A DNA stretch of 22,471 bases from a virus. The number at the start of each line of letters is the position of its first letter. Positions within the stretch are counted from its first letter, which is position 1. The stretch covers positions 1 to 22,471 of IMG/VR virus record IMGVR_UViG_3300048586_000876; one strand, written 5' to 3'. A model generated the notes under the pieces. That model was not told the origin of the DNA. It searched no databases and saw nothing but the letters and a program-made list of their open reading frames with translations. The position numbers and the translations under genes are program-made. Below, piece after piece: positions 13,721 to 22,317 of the stretch.

Positions 13721-14601
13721 AGTCTCTGATCCCCGCGCTGCAGGCCCATCTCGACGATGGCACAACGACGCTCGCCTGGTGCTGGCGCATCACCCGGGCC
13801 GATGGCGTGACGTTCGGATTCACCGACCACGACCGGACCCTGTCATTCGACGGCACCGCGTTCGAACCGGAAAGCGGGCTGACGGCGTCCGAGGTCCGGT
13901 CGGGGTCGGACCTATCGGTGGACGCGCAGGATGCTCAAGGCGTGCTGTCCTCCGACCGGATCACCGAGACCGACATCCTCGACGGCCGATGGGACAATGC
14001 GGCGGTCGAGGTCTGGCGGGTGAACTGGGCCAGCCCGGCGCAGCGCGTGTTCCTGCGCCGAGGGGCCATCGGCCAGATCCGGCGCGGGCGGCTCGCTTTC
14101 GTGGCGGAGGTGCGGTCGCTGGCCCATGTCCTCGGCCAGACGGTGGGGCGGACATTCCAGGCCAGCTGCGATGCCGCGCTGGGCGACACGCGCTGCTCCG
14201 TGAACCTCGAGGCCCCGGCCTTCAAAGGGAGCGGCGCGGTGATCGATGTGCTCCGGGACAGGGCCTTCACGGCCTCCGGCCTCGGCAGTTTCGTGGCGGG
14301 CTGGTTTGCCTTCGGCCTTGTCGAATGGTCGACCGGGACGAACGCCGGGCGACGGGTTGAAGTGCTGTCGCACGACCTCGTCGACGGGGTGGCGATCCTG
14401 ACCCTGCTCGAGGCGCCGGTACGACCGATCACGGCGACGGATGCCTTCGTGATCCGGGCGGGCTGCGACAAGCGGATCGCGACCTGCGGGACGAAGTTCG
14501 CCAATGTCGCCAACTTCCGGGGCTTCCCCCACATCCCGGGCCAGGACGCGGTCCTGCGCTACGCGACGAAAGACGGCGGCCATGAGGGGGCGGTGCTGTG
14601 A
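13717..14601 (+). CDS. DUF2163 / BR0599-type tail hub protein (GTA gp13-like)
   Basis: This is a 294-residue protein of the DUF2163 family, with a C-terminal BR0599-like part. In the Rhodobacter gene transfer agent the homologue joins distal tail and baseplate hub. Diagnostic segments include LAWCWRITRADGVTFGFTDHDR near the N-terminus and QASCDAALGDTRCSVNLEA and RAGCDKRIATCGTKFANVANFRGFPHIPG toward the C-terminus. Four cysteines in two pairs (CDAALGDTRC, CDKRIATC) are conserved in the family, and iron-sulfur or disulfide roles have been suggested for its relatives. It overlaps DUF2460 by 4 nt (ATGA) and the next gene by 4 nt (GTGA). Confidence 0.93.
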   Translation: MKSLIPALQAHLDDGTTTLAWCWRITRADGVTFGFTDHDRTLSFDGTAFEPESGLTASEVRSGSDLSVDAQDAQGVLSSDRITETDILDGRWDNAAVEVWRVNWASPAQRVFLRRGAIGQIRRGRLAFVAEVRSLAHVLGQTVGRTFQASCDAALGDTRCSVNLEAPAFKGSGAVIDVLRDRAFTASGLGSFVAGWFAFGLVEWSTGTNAGRRVEVLSHDLVDGVAILTLLEAPVRPITATDAFVIRAGCDKRIATCGTKFANVANFRGFPHIPGQDAVLRYATKDGGHEGAVL

Positions 14602-15032
14602 GGGCCGCCGATCCCGCGCGCGTCATTGCCGCAGCCCGAACCTGGCTTGGCACGCCTTATCACGACCAGGCCAGCCTGCGCGGGGTCGGCTGCGATTGCC
14701 TCGGCCTCGCGCGCGGGGTCTGGCGCGAGGTCGTCGGCCCGGAGCCGTTCCCGATCCCGCCCTACAGCCGCGATTGGGGCGAGACCTGCCCGCGCGAGGT
14801 GCTGGCTGACGGCACGCGGGCGATGATGCCGGAAATCGCACCGGCTGACGCCCCACCCGGCGCGCTGATCCTGTTCCGCATGATGCCGCGCGCCATCGCC
14901 AAGCATGTAGGCATCCTCACCGGTCCTGACACTTTCCTTCACGCCTACGAACACCTCGGCGTGATCGAGGAACCGCTGACGCCCGCATGGCGACGCCGCA
15001 TCGCCTTCGCTTTCCTCTTCCCCGCACGCTGA
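14598..15032 (+). CDS. NlpC/P60 family cysteine peptidase, tail-tip (GTA gp14-like)
   Basis: This 144-residue protein is a tail-associated peptidoglycan hydrolase that probably opens the wall during DNA entry. The catalytic Cys should be Cys34 in the motif GCDCLGLARGVW. The His is His103 in KHVGIL, and the third position is probably His115 in LHAYEH. The N-terminal segment VIAAARTWLGTPYHDQ is the standard start of the family. It uses a GTG start that overlaps the DUF2163 stop (GTGA), so translation is coupled. Neighbours on both sides confirm its role in the tail tip rather than in lysis. Confidence 0.94.
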   Translation: MRAADPARVIAAARTWLGTPYHDQASLRGVGCDCLGLARGVWREVVGPEPFPIPPYSRDWGETCPREVLADGTRAMMPEIAPADAPPGALILFRMMPRAIAKHVGILTGPDTFLHAYEHLGVIEEPLTPAWRRRIAFAFLFPAR

Positions 15033-15041
15033 GATTTTCCC

Positions 15042-18000
15042 ATGGCCACGCTCGTCCTCGGCGCTGTCGGTTCCGCCATCGGCGGGGCCTTTGGCGGCGC
15101 GATCCTCGGCTTCTCTGGCGCTGCCATCGGTGGCTTCATCGGCTCCACCATCGGTTCGGTGGTGGACAGCTGGATCGTGTCATCGCTGGCGCCCGCGCAG
15201 AAGATCGAGGGCCAGCGCCTCGACAGCTTGCGCATCACCTCCGCCACCGAAGGGGCCATCATTCCCCGCCTCTACGGCCGCATGCGCATCGGTGGCAACA
15301 TCATCTGGGCCACGGATTTCCGCGAGGAGACGAAAACCACGACGCAAGGCGGCGGCAAGGGCGGGGGCGGCGGCAAGGTCCGGACCACCGAATACCTCTA
15401 CTATGCGTCCTTCGCCGTGGCGCTCTGCGAAGGCCCGATCACCGGCATCGGCCGCATCTGGGCCGATGGCAAACCGCTCGACATGACCGGGATCACCTGG
15501 CGCTGGTATCCCGGCAACGAGACCCAGACGGCCGACCCGTTCATTGCGGCGAAGATGGGGGCTGCCAACACCCCGGCCTATCGCGGCACCGCCTATGTCG
15601 TCTTCGAGGAACTGGCGCTTTCCACCTACGGCAACCGTCTGCCGCAGCTCAGCTTCGAGGTCTTCCGGCCACTCGCGGATCCCGACACCGCCGAGGGGCT
15701 CGTGAAGGCTGTGACGATGATCCCTGCCTCGGGCGAGTTCACCTATGCGACCGAAGCCGTCCGAAAAACCGTGGGCGCCACGACCACCATCTTTGGCCAG
15801 ACGACAGGCGGCACCACCTCGGCCGAGAACCTGAACGCGCTGCCCGATGAGGCCGACATCGTCGTGGCCCTCGATCGGCTGCAGGCCATGGCTCCGGCCG
15901 TCGAGAGTGTCAGCCTCGTTGTCGCCTGGTTCGGGAACGACCTGCGCGCGGGCAACTGCACGATCAAGCCGGGCGTCGAGGTGGCGACAAAGGCCACCAG
16001 CCCCAAGGTCTGGACGGTCAACGGGGTTTCCCGCGCTGCCGCCCAGCTCGTCAGCCGGGATGCCGAGAACCGGCCGGTCTATGGCGGCACGCCTGCGGAT
16101 TTCGCGGTGGTGCAGGCGATCCGCGAGATGAAGGCTCGCGGGCTGCGGGTGACGTTCTATCCGTTCCTTCTGATGGACGTCCCGCCCGGCAATACCCTGC
16201 CGAACCCCTACAGCGCGAATGCCGCGACGCCGGGCCAGCCGAGTTTCCCCTGGCGCGGCCGGATCACCTGTTCCCCGGCGGCAGGCTATGTCGGGACCGC
16301 CGACAAGGCCGCCGCCGCCGCAACGCAGGTCTCGGCCTTCTTCGGCGTGGCGACCCCGGCGCAGTTCTCGGTGTCGGGCGACACTGTCAGCTGGACCGGC
16401 CCCGCAGGCGATTGGGGCCTGCGCCGGATGATCCTGCACTACGCCCATCTCTGCGCGGTTGCAGGCGGGGTCGATGCCTTCCTGATCGGCACCGAGATGC
16501 GCGGGCTGACCACGATCCGCTCCAGCGCCAGCGCCTATCCGGCCGTCACCGCGTTCAAGGCGCTGGCGGCGGATGTGAAGACCATCCTCGGGCCGGGCAC
16601 CAAGGTCGGCTACGCCTCCGACTGGTCGGAGTATTTCGGTCACCAGCCCGGTGACGGCACGGGGGACGTGTTCTTCCACCTCGACCCGCTCTGGTCGGAC
16701 GCCAACATCGATTTCATCGGCATCGACAACTACATGCCGCTCTCCGACTGGCGCGATGGGTTCGACCATCCCGATGCTCTCGAGGGCTGGCCCGCCATCC
16801 ATGATCGCGGCTACCTGCAGGCCAATATCGCCGGGGGCGAAGGCTTCGACTGGTTCTACGCCTCGGCCGCCGACCGGTCGGCACAGATCCGGACCCCCAT
16901 CACGGATGGAGCGGCGGGCAAGCCTTGGGTCTTCCGTTACAAGGATCTTCGCGCCTGGTGGTCGAACCCGCATTTCAACAGGCCAGGCGGCGTCGAAAGC
17001 GGCGTGCCGACGGCTTGGGTGCCGCAATCGAAGCCCGTCTGGTTCACGGAACTCGGCTGTCCTGCCATCGACCGGGGGACGAACCAGCCCAACGTGTTCT
17101 TCGATCCGAAGTCGTCGGAGAGCTTCACGCCCTACTTCTCCCGTGGCTGGCGCGATGATGCCATCCAGCGCGCTTACCTGGAGGCCAGCTACCTCTGGTG
17201 GGGTCAGGGCGCGAACAACCCGACCTCGGCGATCTACGGCGGCCGGATGGTGCATGTGCCGGAATGCGCCGCGTGGACTTGGGACGCGCGACCCTATCCG
17301 TTCTTTCCCGAACTGACGGGCATCTGGACGGACGGGCCGAACTGGCGGCTCGGCCACTGGCTGACCGGGCGGCTGGGCGCGGTCTCTTTGGCTGCGCTGG
17401 TGCGCCACCTCTGCCTGCGCGCTGGGCTCGCGGACAGCCTGATCGACGTCTCCGGCCTCTGGGGCGCGGTCGAGGGCTATGTGATCGGCGCGCTGGAAAG
17501 CCCGCGCGCGTCGATTTCCACGCTGGCCCGCCACTTTGGCTTTGACGCCATCGAGACCGAGGGCGTGATCCGCTTCGTCATGCGCGGCGGCGCCTCGGTC
17601 GCCACGCTGGCCCTCGACGATCTCGTCGCCAATCGCGAGGGCGAGGCTTTTGAGCTGACGCGCGGCCAGGAGACCGAGCTGCCGCAGGCCTTGAAGTGGC
17701 AGGTCGCACGCGCCGACGAGGACTATGACGCGGCGCTTGTCGAGGCACGGCGCATCACCGTCGACACCACCCGCATCGCCTCCGAGTCCTTCCCCATGGC
17801 GATCCCTCCCGAGGAAGCCGAACGCCGCTGCCGCCGCGCGCTGATGGAAGCCTGGATTGGGCGGGAAAGCGCCACCTTTCGCCTGCCACCCTCGCGCCTC
17901 GCTCTCGATCCGGCCGACGTGGTCCGGCTCGCGCATGACGGTCGGGAGGTGGAATTCCGCCTCGTCTCTGTCGCAGATGCCGAGGCGCGCGGGATCGAGG

Positions 18001-19040
18001 CGGTGCGTCAGGACCGCGCCGCCTACGATCTGCCACCCGGCGATCCGCGGCCCGCGAACCTTGCCAGCCCCGTCGTCTTTGGCGCGCCCGAGGCGGTCAT
18101 GCTGGATCTCCCGCAAATCTCGGAGGAACAGCCTGCCCATCGCCCCCTGATCGCCGCCCATGCCAGCCCGTGGCCGGACGAGATCGCCGTGTTCCGCAGC
18201 GCCTCGACGGATGGGTTCAACCTGCTAACCACGTTCGGCAGTCGGGCTCGGATCGGCACGCTGGCCTTCGACTTCTTTCCGGGTCCAACCTCGCGGTTTG
18301 ATCTCGGGAATGCGCTGGTGGTCGATCTGCTGTCCGGAACCCTGGAAGGCGTGACCGACGTCACGCTCTTTGGCGGGGCGAACGCCCTGGCGGTCGAGAG
18401 CGCCGCTGGCCAGTGGGAGATCGTGCAGGCCGGAGCTGCCGAACTGATCGCCCCCGGCCGCTACCGCCTGACCCGCCTCCTGCGCGGCCAGCGCGGAACC
18501 GAACAGGCCATGGGCAACCCGGCACCAACTGGCGCGCGGGTGGTGGTGCTGGACACAACGCTGGCCTCGCCGCCCATCGCCGAGGCCGACCTTGGCTTGC
18601 CATGGAACTGGCGCGTTGGCCCGGCCGCGCGGGCGGTCAGTGATGCAAGCTATGCCGCGCTGGGCTTCACCCCCACTGGCCGGGGTCTCGTGCCCTTCGC
18701 GCCGGTCCATGTCGAACAGCCATGGCGAACGGCACGCAGCCCGGGCGATCTGACCATCCGCTGGACGCGCCGGTCCCGCGCGCTGGTCGCCGATGCATGG
18801 GAACAGGTCGAGGTGCCGCTCGCCGAGGACATGGAAAGCTACGATGCGCAGATCCTCGACGGCGCTGCGATCAAGCGCACGCTGACCAGCAGCACGACCT
18901 CCGTCCTCTACACCGCCGCCCAGCAGACCGCGGATTGGGGCGCGCCGCTCGGCCCCGGCCAGACGCTGGCGATCCGCATCTTCCAGCTCTCGAACCGCCT
19001 CGGCCGCGGCACCCCCGCCGCGGTCACATTGCAATTCTGA
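15042..19040 (+). CDS. Tail hub / host specificity protein with GTA TIM-barrel-like domain (gp15/gpJ-like)
   Basis: This 1332-residue protein is the central tail-tip hub, the counterpart of GTA gp15 and of lambda gpJ in position. The N-terminal about 50 residues are Gly/Ala-rich and hydrophobic (GSAIGGAFGGAILGFSGAAI). Residues about 430-720 form the GTA TIM-barrel-like glycoside-hydrolase domain. Two Glu at the expected places, Glu485 (IGTEMRGL) and Glu670 (WFTELGCPA), could be catalytic, which suggests cell-surface polysaccharide or wall cleavage (inference). Residues about 770-980 fit the Phage-tail_3 region, followed by beta-rich segments including RYRLTRLLRGQRGTEQAMG. There is no strong ribosome binding site before the ATG, so coupling to the peptidase gene is likely. 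Confidence 0.95.
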   Translation: MATLVLGAVGSAIGGAFGGAILGFSGAAIGGFIGSTIGSVVDSWIVSSLAPAQKIEGQRLDSLRITSATEGAIIPRLYGRMRIGGNIIWATDFREETKTTTQGGGKGGGGGKVRTTEYLYYASFAVALCEGPITGIGRIWADGKPLDMTGITWRWYPGNETQTADPFIAAKMGAANTPAYRGTAYVVFEELALSTYGNRLPQLSFEVFRPLADPDTAEGLVKAVTMIPASGEFTYATEAVRKTVGATTTIFGQTTGGTTSAENLNALPDEADIVVALDRLQAMAPAVESVSLVVAWFGNDLRAGNCTIKPGVEVATKATSPKVWTVNGVSRAAAQLVSRDAENRPVYGGTPADFAVVQAIREMKARGLRVTFYPFLLMDVPPGNTLPNPYSANAATPGQPSFPWRGRITCSPAAGYVGTADKAAAAATQVSAFFGVATPAQFSVSGDTVSWTGPAGDWGLRRMILHYAHLCAVAGGVDAFLIGTEMRGLTTIRSSASAYPAVTAFKALAADVKTILGPGTKVGYASDWSEYFGHQPGDGTGDVFFHLDPLWSDANIDFIGIDNYMPLSDWRDGFDHPDALEGWPAIHDRGYLQANIAGGEGFDWFYASAADRSAQIRTPITDGAAGKPWVFRYKDLRAWWSNPHFNRPGGVESGVPTAWVPQSKPVWFTELGCPAIDRGTNQPNVFFDPKSSESFTPYFSRGWRDDAIQRAYLEASYLWWGQGANNPTSAIYGGRMVHVPECAAWTWDARPYPFFPELTGIWTDGPNWRLGHWLTGRLGAVSLAALVRHLCLRAGLADSLIDVSGLWGAVEGYVIGALESPRASISTLARHFGFDAIETEGVIRFVMRGGASVATLALDDLVANREGEAFELTRGQETELPQALKWQVARADEDYDAALVEARRITVDTTRIASESFPMAIPPEEAERRCRRALMEAWIGRESATFRLPPSRLALDPADVVRLAHDGREVEFRLVSVADAEARGIEAVRQDRAAYDLPPGDPRPANLASPVVFGAPEAVMLDLPQISEEQPAHRPLIAAHASPWPDEIAVFRSASTDGFNLLTTFGSRARIGTLAFDFFPGPTSRFDLGNALVVDLLSGTLEGVTDVTLFGGANALAVESAAGQWEIVQAGAAELIAPGRYRLTRLLRGQRGTEQAMGNPAPTGARVVVLDTTLASPPIAEADLGLPWNWRVGPAARAVSDASYAALGFTPTGRGLVPFAPVHVEQPWRTARSPGDLTIRWTRRSRALVADAWEQVEVPLAEDMESYDAQILDGAAIKRTLTSSTTSVLYTAAQQTADWGAPLGPGQTLAIRIFQLSNRLGRGTPAAVTLQF

Positions 19041-19061
19041 TCCCAACCCACGGGAACCCCC

Positions 19062-20984
19062 ATGTCCGACACCACGACCCATCTGGGCCTGCCCTACCTT
19101 CTGGCGGCCCAAGCCCAGAAGCATGTCACCCACAATGAGGCGCTGCGCCTGCTCGACGCCATGGTGCAGCTCTCGGTCCTCGACCGCGCGCGAACCTCAC
19201 CTCCCCCAAGCCCGGCAGACGGCAACCGCCATCTTGTGGCCTCGGGCGCTACTGGCCTTTGGGCAGGGTGGGACCTGAACATCGCCTTCTGGGTGGACGG
19301 TGCTTGGATCCGGCTGGTGCCGCGCACCGGCTGGATGGTCTGGGTTGCGGCCGAGGGGCTGTTCCTCGTCTGGACCGGCAGCGCCTGGGAGGTCGTGGGC
19401 GAGCCGCGCGACGTGTCGGACGCAGTCTTCAGCCTGGTGAACGACGCGGACCCGACGAAGAAAGCGACCTTCTCGCTCGCAGGGATCAGCACCGGGACGA
19501 CGCGCAGCTTCACGCTGCCGAATACCTCCTCCGAACTGGCGATCCTCGCGGGCACCCAGACCTTCAGCGGCAACAAGACCTTCTCCGGCACGCTGACGGC
19601 GTCCGGAACCGTGACGGTGTCGGCCGCCAGCGCATCGATCGGCACGGCGACAACGACCGCAACCTACGGGATGGGCACCGGCGCCACTACGACGGGCGTG
19701 ACCAAGACCGTGAACATCGGCACCGGCGGCGCGTCCGGATCCACGACGGTCGTCAACATCGGTTCGGCCACGGCAGGGGCCGGGGGCACGACCGTCATCA
19801 ACACGCCCACGGTCACCTTCGCCAATGCCGTCACGCAGGTCGGCATGCCGCAGGCGAACCTGACCGCACAACTCTTGGGCCTCGGCGGGGCCACGGCCGA
19901 CAGTTACAACCGAGTGTCGGTGAACACCCCGGCCGTGCTGCTGAACAACGCCGGGGCCGGGATCGAGGCGACGGTGAACAAGGCCGCTGCCGGGAACGAT
20001 GCCGCCTTCGCCTTCAAGAGCGGGTTTTCGGCGCGGGCGCTGATCGGCCTTCTCGGCAACGATGACTTCAGCCTCAAGGTCAGCCCGGACGGGTCGGTCT
20101 TCTATGACGCGCTGCGCATCGACCGCACCAGCGGCCAGGTGGAACTGCCGCAGCCCACGGTCCTGCCGGGGCTGTCGGCCGCGCCGTCGCCGCCACCGGC
20201 AGGCAAGGCGACCATCTACGCGCGCAACAGGGCCGGGGCGCCATGGATTGACGTCATGCGTCCCTCGGGCCGAGACTTTCCGCTGCAGCCGCATTTCGGG
20301 GTGAACCGGATCGCCAACTGGTCGCCGTCGGTCAGCACCACGATCACGACCGAGGGCTTGCCGATCACCTCGGTCGGGACCGTGTCGCACCCGGCCCTCG
20401 CCGCGACGAACCTGGCCGCCTCGATGCGACGCTGGCGCCTGACCTCGGCGGCCGTCGTGGACTCGGTCGCCGACCAGCGATCCGCAGGCTGGGCGTGCTG
20501 GCGCGGCAACGCGGCGGGCCTCGGCGGCTGGACCTTCGTCACCCGGATTTCGCTCACAACCCTGCAGGCGACCGGAATGGGCTTCTTCGGCCTATATGGT
20601 TCGACGGCTGCGCTGGCCACCACCCTGACGCTGGCCGCAGCCATCAACTGCATCGGCATCGGCTTCCAGCGCGGGACGCACACCCGCTGGCAGTTGGTCG
20701 CAAACGACGGCACCGGCGCACCGACCCTGACCGACATGGGCACGAGTTTCTCTATCGCTACGGGTGGCGTGCTGACACTGTTCATCGCGGCACCGCCGAA
20801 CGGCAGTTCCGTCTGGGTGCGCGTCGTCGACGAGGTCTCGGGTGCGATCTTCGAGCAGGAGATCACCGCAGACCTGCCCGCCGCGACGCAGTTCCTGTCG
20901 CCGAGGCTGTTCCTGAACACCGGCGCAACCGCCGCTGCCGTCGCCTACGACTGTGCCGGGGTCTACCTGGAAACCGATTTCTGA
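19062..20984 (+). CDS. DUF2793 tail fibre / receptor-binding protein
   Basis: This is a 640-residue protein. The first about 115 residues are a DUF2793 domain (THLGLPYLLAAQAQKHVTHNEALRLLDA, then WVDGAWIRLVP and EGLFLVWTGSAWEVVGE), which anchors fibre-like proteins to the tail tip in alphaproteobacterial phages. Residues about 160-260 are Thr/Gly/Ala/Val-rich with repeating units (TVNIGTGGASGSTTV, then VNIGSATAGAGGTTV), resembling trimeric beta-structured fibre shafts. The C-terminal about 220 residues, from FGVNRIANWSPS on, are less repetitive and probably form the receptor-binding head. GGGA precedes the ATG by 5 nt. It follows the hub gene, the usual fibre position. Confidence 0.88.
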   Translation: MSDTTTHLGLPYLLAAQAQKHVTHNEALRLLDAMVQLSVLDRARTSPPPSPADGNRHLVASGATGLWAGWDLNIAFWVDGAWIRLVPRTGWMVWVAAEGLFLVWTGSAWEVVGEPRDVSDAVFSLVNDADPTKKATFSLAGISTGTTRSFTLPNTSSELAILAGTQTFSGNKTFSGTLTASGTVTVSAASASIGTATTTATYGMGTGATTTGVTKTVNIGTGGASGSTTVVNIGSATAGAGGTTVINTPTVTFANAVTQVGMPQANLTAQLLGLGGATADSYNRVSVNTPAVLLNNAGAGIEATVNKAAAGNDAAFAFKSGFSARALIGLLGNDDFSLKVSPDGSVFYDALRIDRTSGQVELPQPTVLPGLSAAPSPPPAGKATIYARNRAGAPWIDVMRPSGRDFPLQPHFGVNRIANWSPSVSTTITTEGLPITSVGTVSHPALAATNLAASMRRWRLTSAAVVDSVADQRSAGWACWRGNAAGLGGWTFVTRISLTTLQATGMGFFGLYGSTAALATTLTLAAAINCIGIGFQRGTHTRWQLVANDGTGAPTLTDMGTSFSIATGGVLTLFIAAPPNGSSVWVRVVDEVSGAIFEQEITADLPAATQFLSPRLFLNTGATAAAVAYDCAGVYLETDF

Positions 20985-21017
20985 CCGACCGCAGCCCGCG
21001 GCAATGAAAGGACCAAC

Positions 21018-21326
21018 ATGAACGACCAGACCACTCTCGCCGGGGAGGTCGCGCGGGCCTTTCGGGACCACGGGATCACCGCCGCGCTGACTGCCCTGAT
21101 CGGCGGCACCATGGCCCTGATCGCGGCGATCACGCGCAAGGCCTTCACCAACGAGGCCCTGCTGGACCGGCTAGACCGCGAACTGATCGCCGACCGGGAC
21201 CGCATCGACCGCCAGCGCAGCGAAGACCGCAAGGCCGACGACGACCGTCTCGACCGGATCGAAACCGACATCCGCTCGATGCGCGACATGCTCTTCGACG
21301 CTTTCCAGCGCGGTCGATCCGACTGA
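21018..21326 (+). CDS. Small single-TM coiled-coil protein, holin candidate
   Basis: This is a 102-residue protein. One hydrophobic segment at about residues 20-38 (ITAALTALIGGTMALIAAI) is followed by a highly charged helix of about 60 residues rich in Asp, Arg and Glu (LLDRLDRELIADRDRIDRQR onward), likely a coiled coil. AAAGGA at 21006-21011 is the ribosome binding site. Its place between fibre and endolysin suggests a holin or lysis regulator, but a single TM with a long cytoplasmic coil is not a classic holin class, so this is inferred from context only. A tail-tip or superinfection role remains possible. It is followed within 60 nt by a strong terminator. Confidence 0.75.
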   Translation: MNDQTTLAGEVARAFRDHGITAALTALIGGTMALIAAITRKAFTNEALLDRLDRELIADRDRIDRQRSEDRKADDDRLDRIETDIRSMRDMLFDAFQRGRSD

Positions 21327-21359
21327 CCTATCGCCAATTCCTATCCTGCTCGACACCCC

Positions 21360-21383
21360 ACCCGCCCCAGAGGCGGGTTTTTT
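21360..21383 (+). terminator. Rho-independent terminator between holin candidate and endolysin
   Basis: ACCCGCC at 21360-21366 pairs perfectly with GGCGGGT at 21372-21378 around the loop CCAGA, and the stem runs into six T residues (21378-21383). This is a textbook intrinsic terminator on the + strand. It lies only 6 nt before the ribosome binding site (GGAGG, 21389-21393) of the endolysin gene. Confidence 0.85.
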
Positions 21384-21400
21384 CATCTGGAGGATCCACC

Positions 21401-22075
21401 ATGCCGACCCTGACCTATCCCCATTGGCACGACGTTCCCGCGAACACCTGGCGCTGGCCGAACTTCTCGGCCGCCGAGATCGCCTGCCGTGGCACCGGCG
21501 CGATCAAGATCAACACCGAGGCCATGGACAAGCTGCAGGCCCTGCGCGACCGGCTGGGCAAGCCGCTGATCATCCGCTCGGCCTACCGCAGCCCCGAACA
21601 CAACCGTGCTGTCGGCGGTGCACCGGCTTCGAAACATATGCAGGGCACCGCCTTCGACATCGCCATGGCGAACCACGATCCGGTCGCATTCGCAGAAGCC
21701 GCCCGTGCCGTCGGTTTCCTTGGCTTTGGCACCTATCCGCGCTCCGGCTTCATGCACATCGACCTTGGTCCTGCCCGGTCCTGGGGCGATCCCTTCCCGC
21801 CGCGGCCCGTGCCCTTCGCCCCGGAACTGCCGCCCGCGCGCGAAGTCCTGTCGGAAAGCCGGACCCTGCGCGGGGGCGGTGCAGCTGGGGCGGCCACGGT
21901 CGGCGCGGCCGGGGTGGATGCTGTGAGGGGCGTCCTCGCCGAAACCCAGTCCACGATCCAGCCGCTGGTGCCCTACCTCGACACGCTGCGCTGGGTGCTG
22001 ATCGCCATCGCGCTGATCGGCATCGCCGTCACCATCCTCGCCCGGCTCGACGACTGGAAACGGGGCCAACGGTGA
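21401..22075 (+). CDS. M15 family peptidase endolysin with C-terminal transmembrane anchor
   Basis: This 224-residue protein is a D-Ala-D-Ala carboxypeptidase-like M15A zinc peptidase that should cut peptidoglycan cross-links. Zinc ligands are His79 (ASKHMQG), Asp86 (TAFDIAM) and His119 (FMHIDLG). The segment SAYRSPEHNRAVGGA just before them is diagnostic. After residue 130 comes a Pro/Gly/Ala-rich linker, then a clear membrane segment at about 196-215 (LRWVLIAIALIGIAVTIL) and a basic tail. There is no N-terminal signal peptide, so topology is tail-anchored or the TM part acts like a holin. GGAGG at 21389-21393 precedes the ATG by 7 nt. A terminator lies directly upstream. Confidence 0.9.
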   Translation: MPTLTYPHWHDVPANTWRWPNFSAAEIACRGTGAIKINTEAMDKLQALRDRLGKPLIIRSAYRSPEHNRAVGGAPASKHMQGTAFDIAMANHDPVAFAEAARAVGFLGFGTYPRSGFMHIDLGPARSWGDPFPPRPVPFAPELPPAREVLSESRTLRGGGAAGAATVGAAGVDAVRGVLAETQSTIQPLVPYLDTLRWVLIAIALIGIAVTILARLDDWKRGQR

Positions 22076-22317
22076 CCGGCTGGCTCCTCACCCATGGCCC
22101 GGCGCGCAAGGCGCTGGGCCTGATCCTTACCGCCGCAGCGATCCTGCTGTTCCTCCTGAACCTGCGCCGTACCGGTGAACGCGCCGGGCGCGCGGCCGAA
22201 CGGCTTGACCTCCAAGAGAGAAACGATGCCATCCACCGCCAGATGCTCGACGCCGCCGCCCGCCGCCCTCCTGATCACGATGCTCTGGCTGAGCGCCTGC
22301 GCGACGACCGGTTCTGA
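22072..22317 (+). CDS. Putative inner-membrane spanin (Rz-like)
   Basis: This 81-residue protein begins with GTG that overlaps the endolysin stop (GTGA). An N-terminal membrane segment at about 13-31 (KALGLILTAAAILLFLLNL) is followed by a charged helical domain (GERAGRAAERLDLQERNDAIHRQMLDAAA). This is the layout of an i-spanin, which links to an outer-membrane partner and fuses the membranes at lysis. It is shorter than lambda Rz (153 residues). The lipoprotein gene starting inside it at 22226 strongly supports the spanin reading, since Rz1 genes overlap or nest in Rz genes. No sequence family was recognised. Confidence 0.72.
   Translation: MTGWLLTHGPARKALGLILTAAAILLFLLNLRRTGERAGRAAERLDLQERNDAIHRQMLDAAARRPPDHDALAERLRDDRF

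Noticed and set aside
15180-18161. Very long open frame of 993 codons on the - strand opposite the hub gene
   Set aside because: It mirrors the strongly supported + strand hub protein. In very GC-rich DNA the opposite strand is often free of stops, and the translation is Arg/Gly-rich with no recognisable domain.
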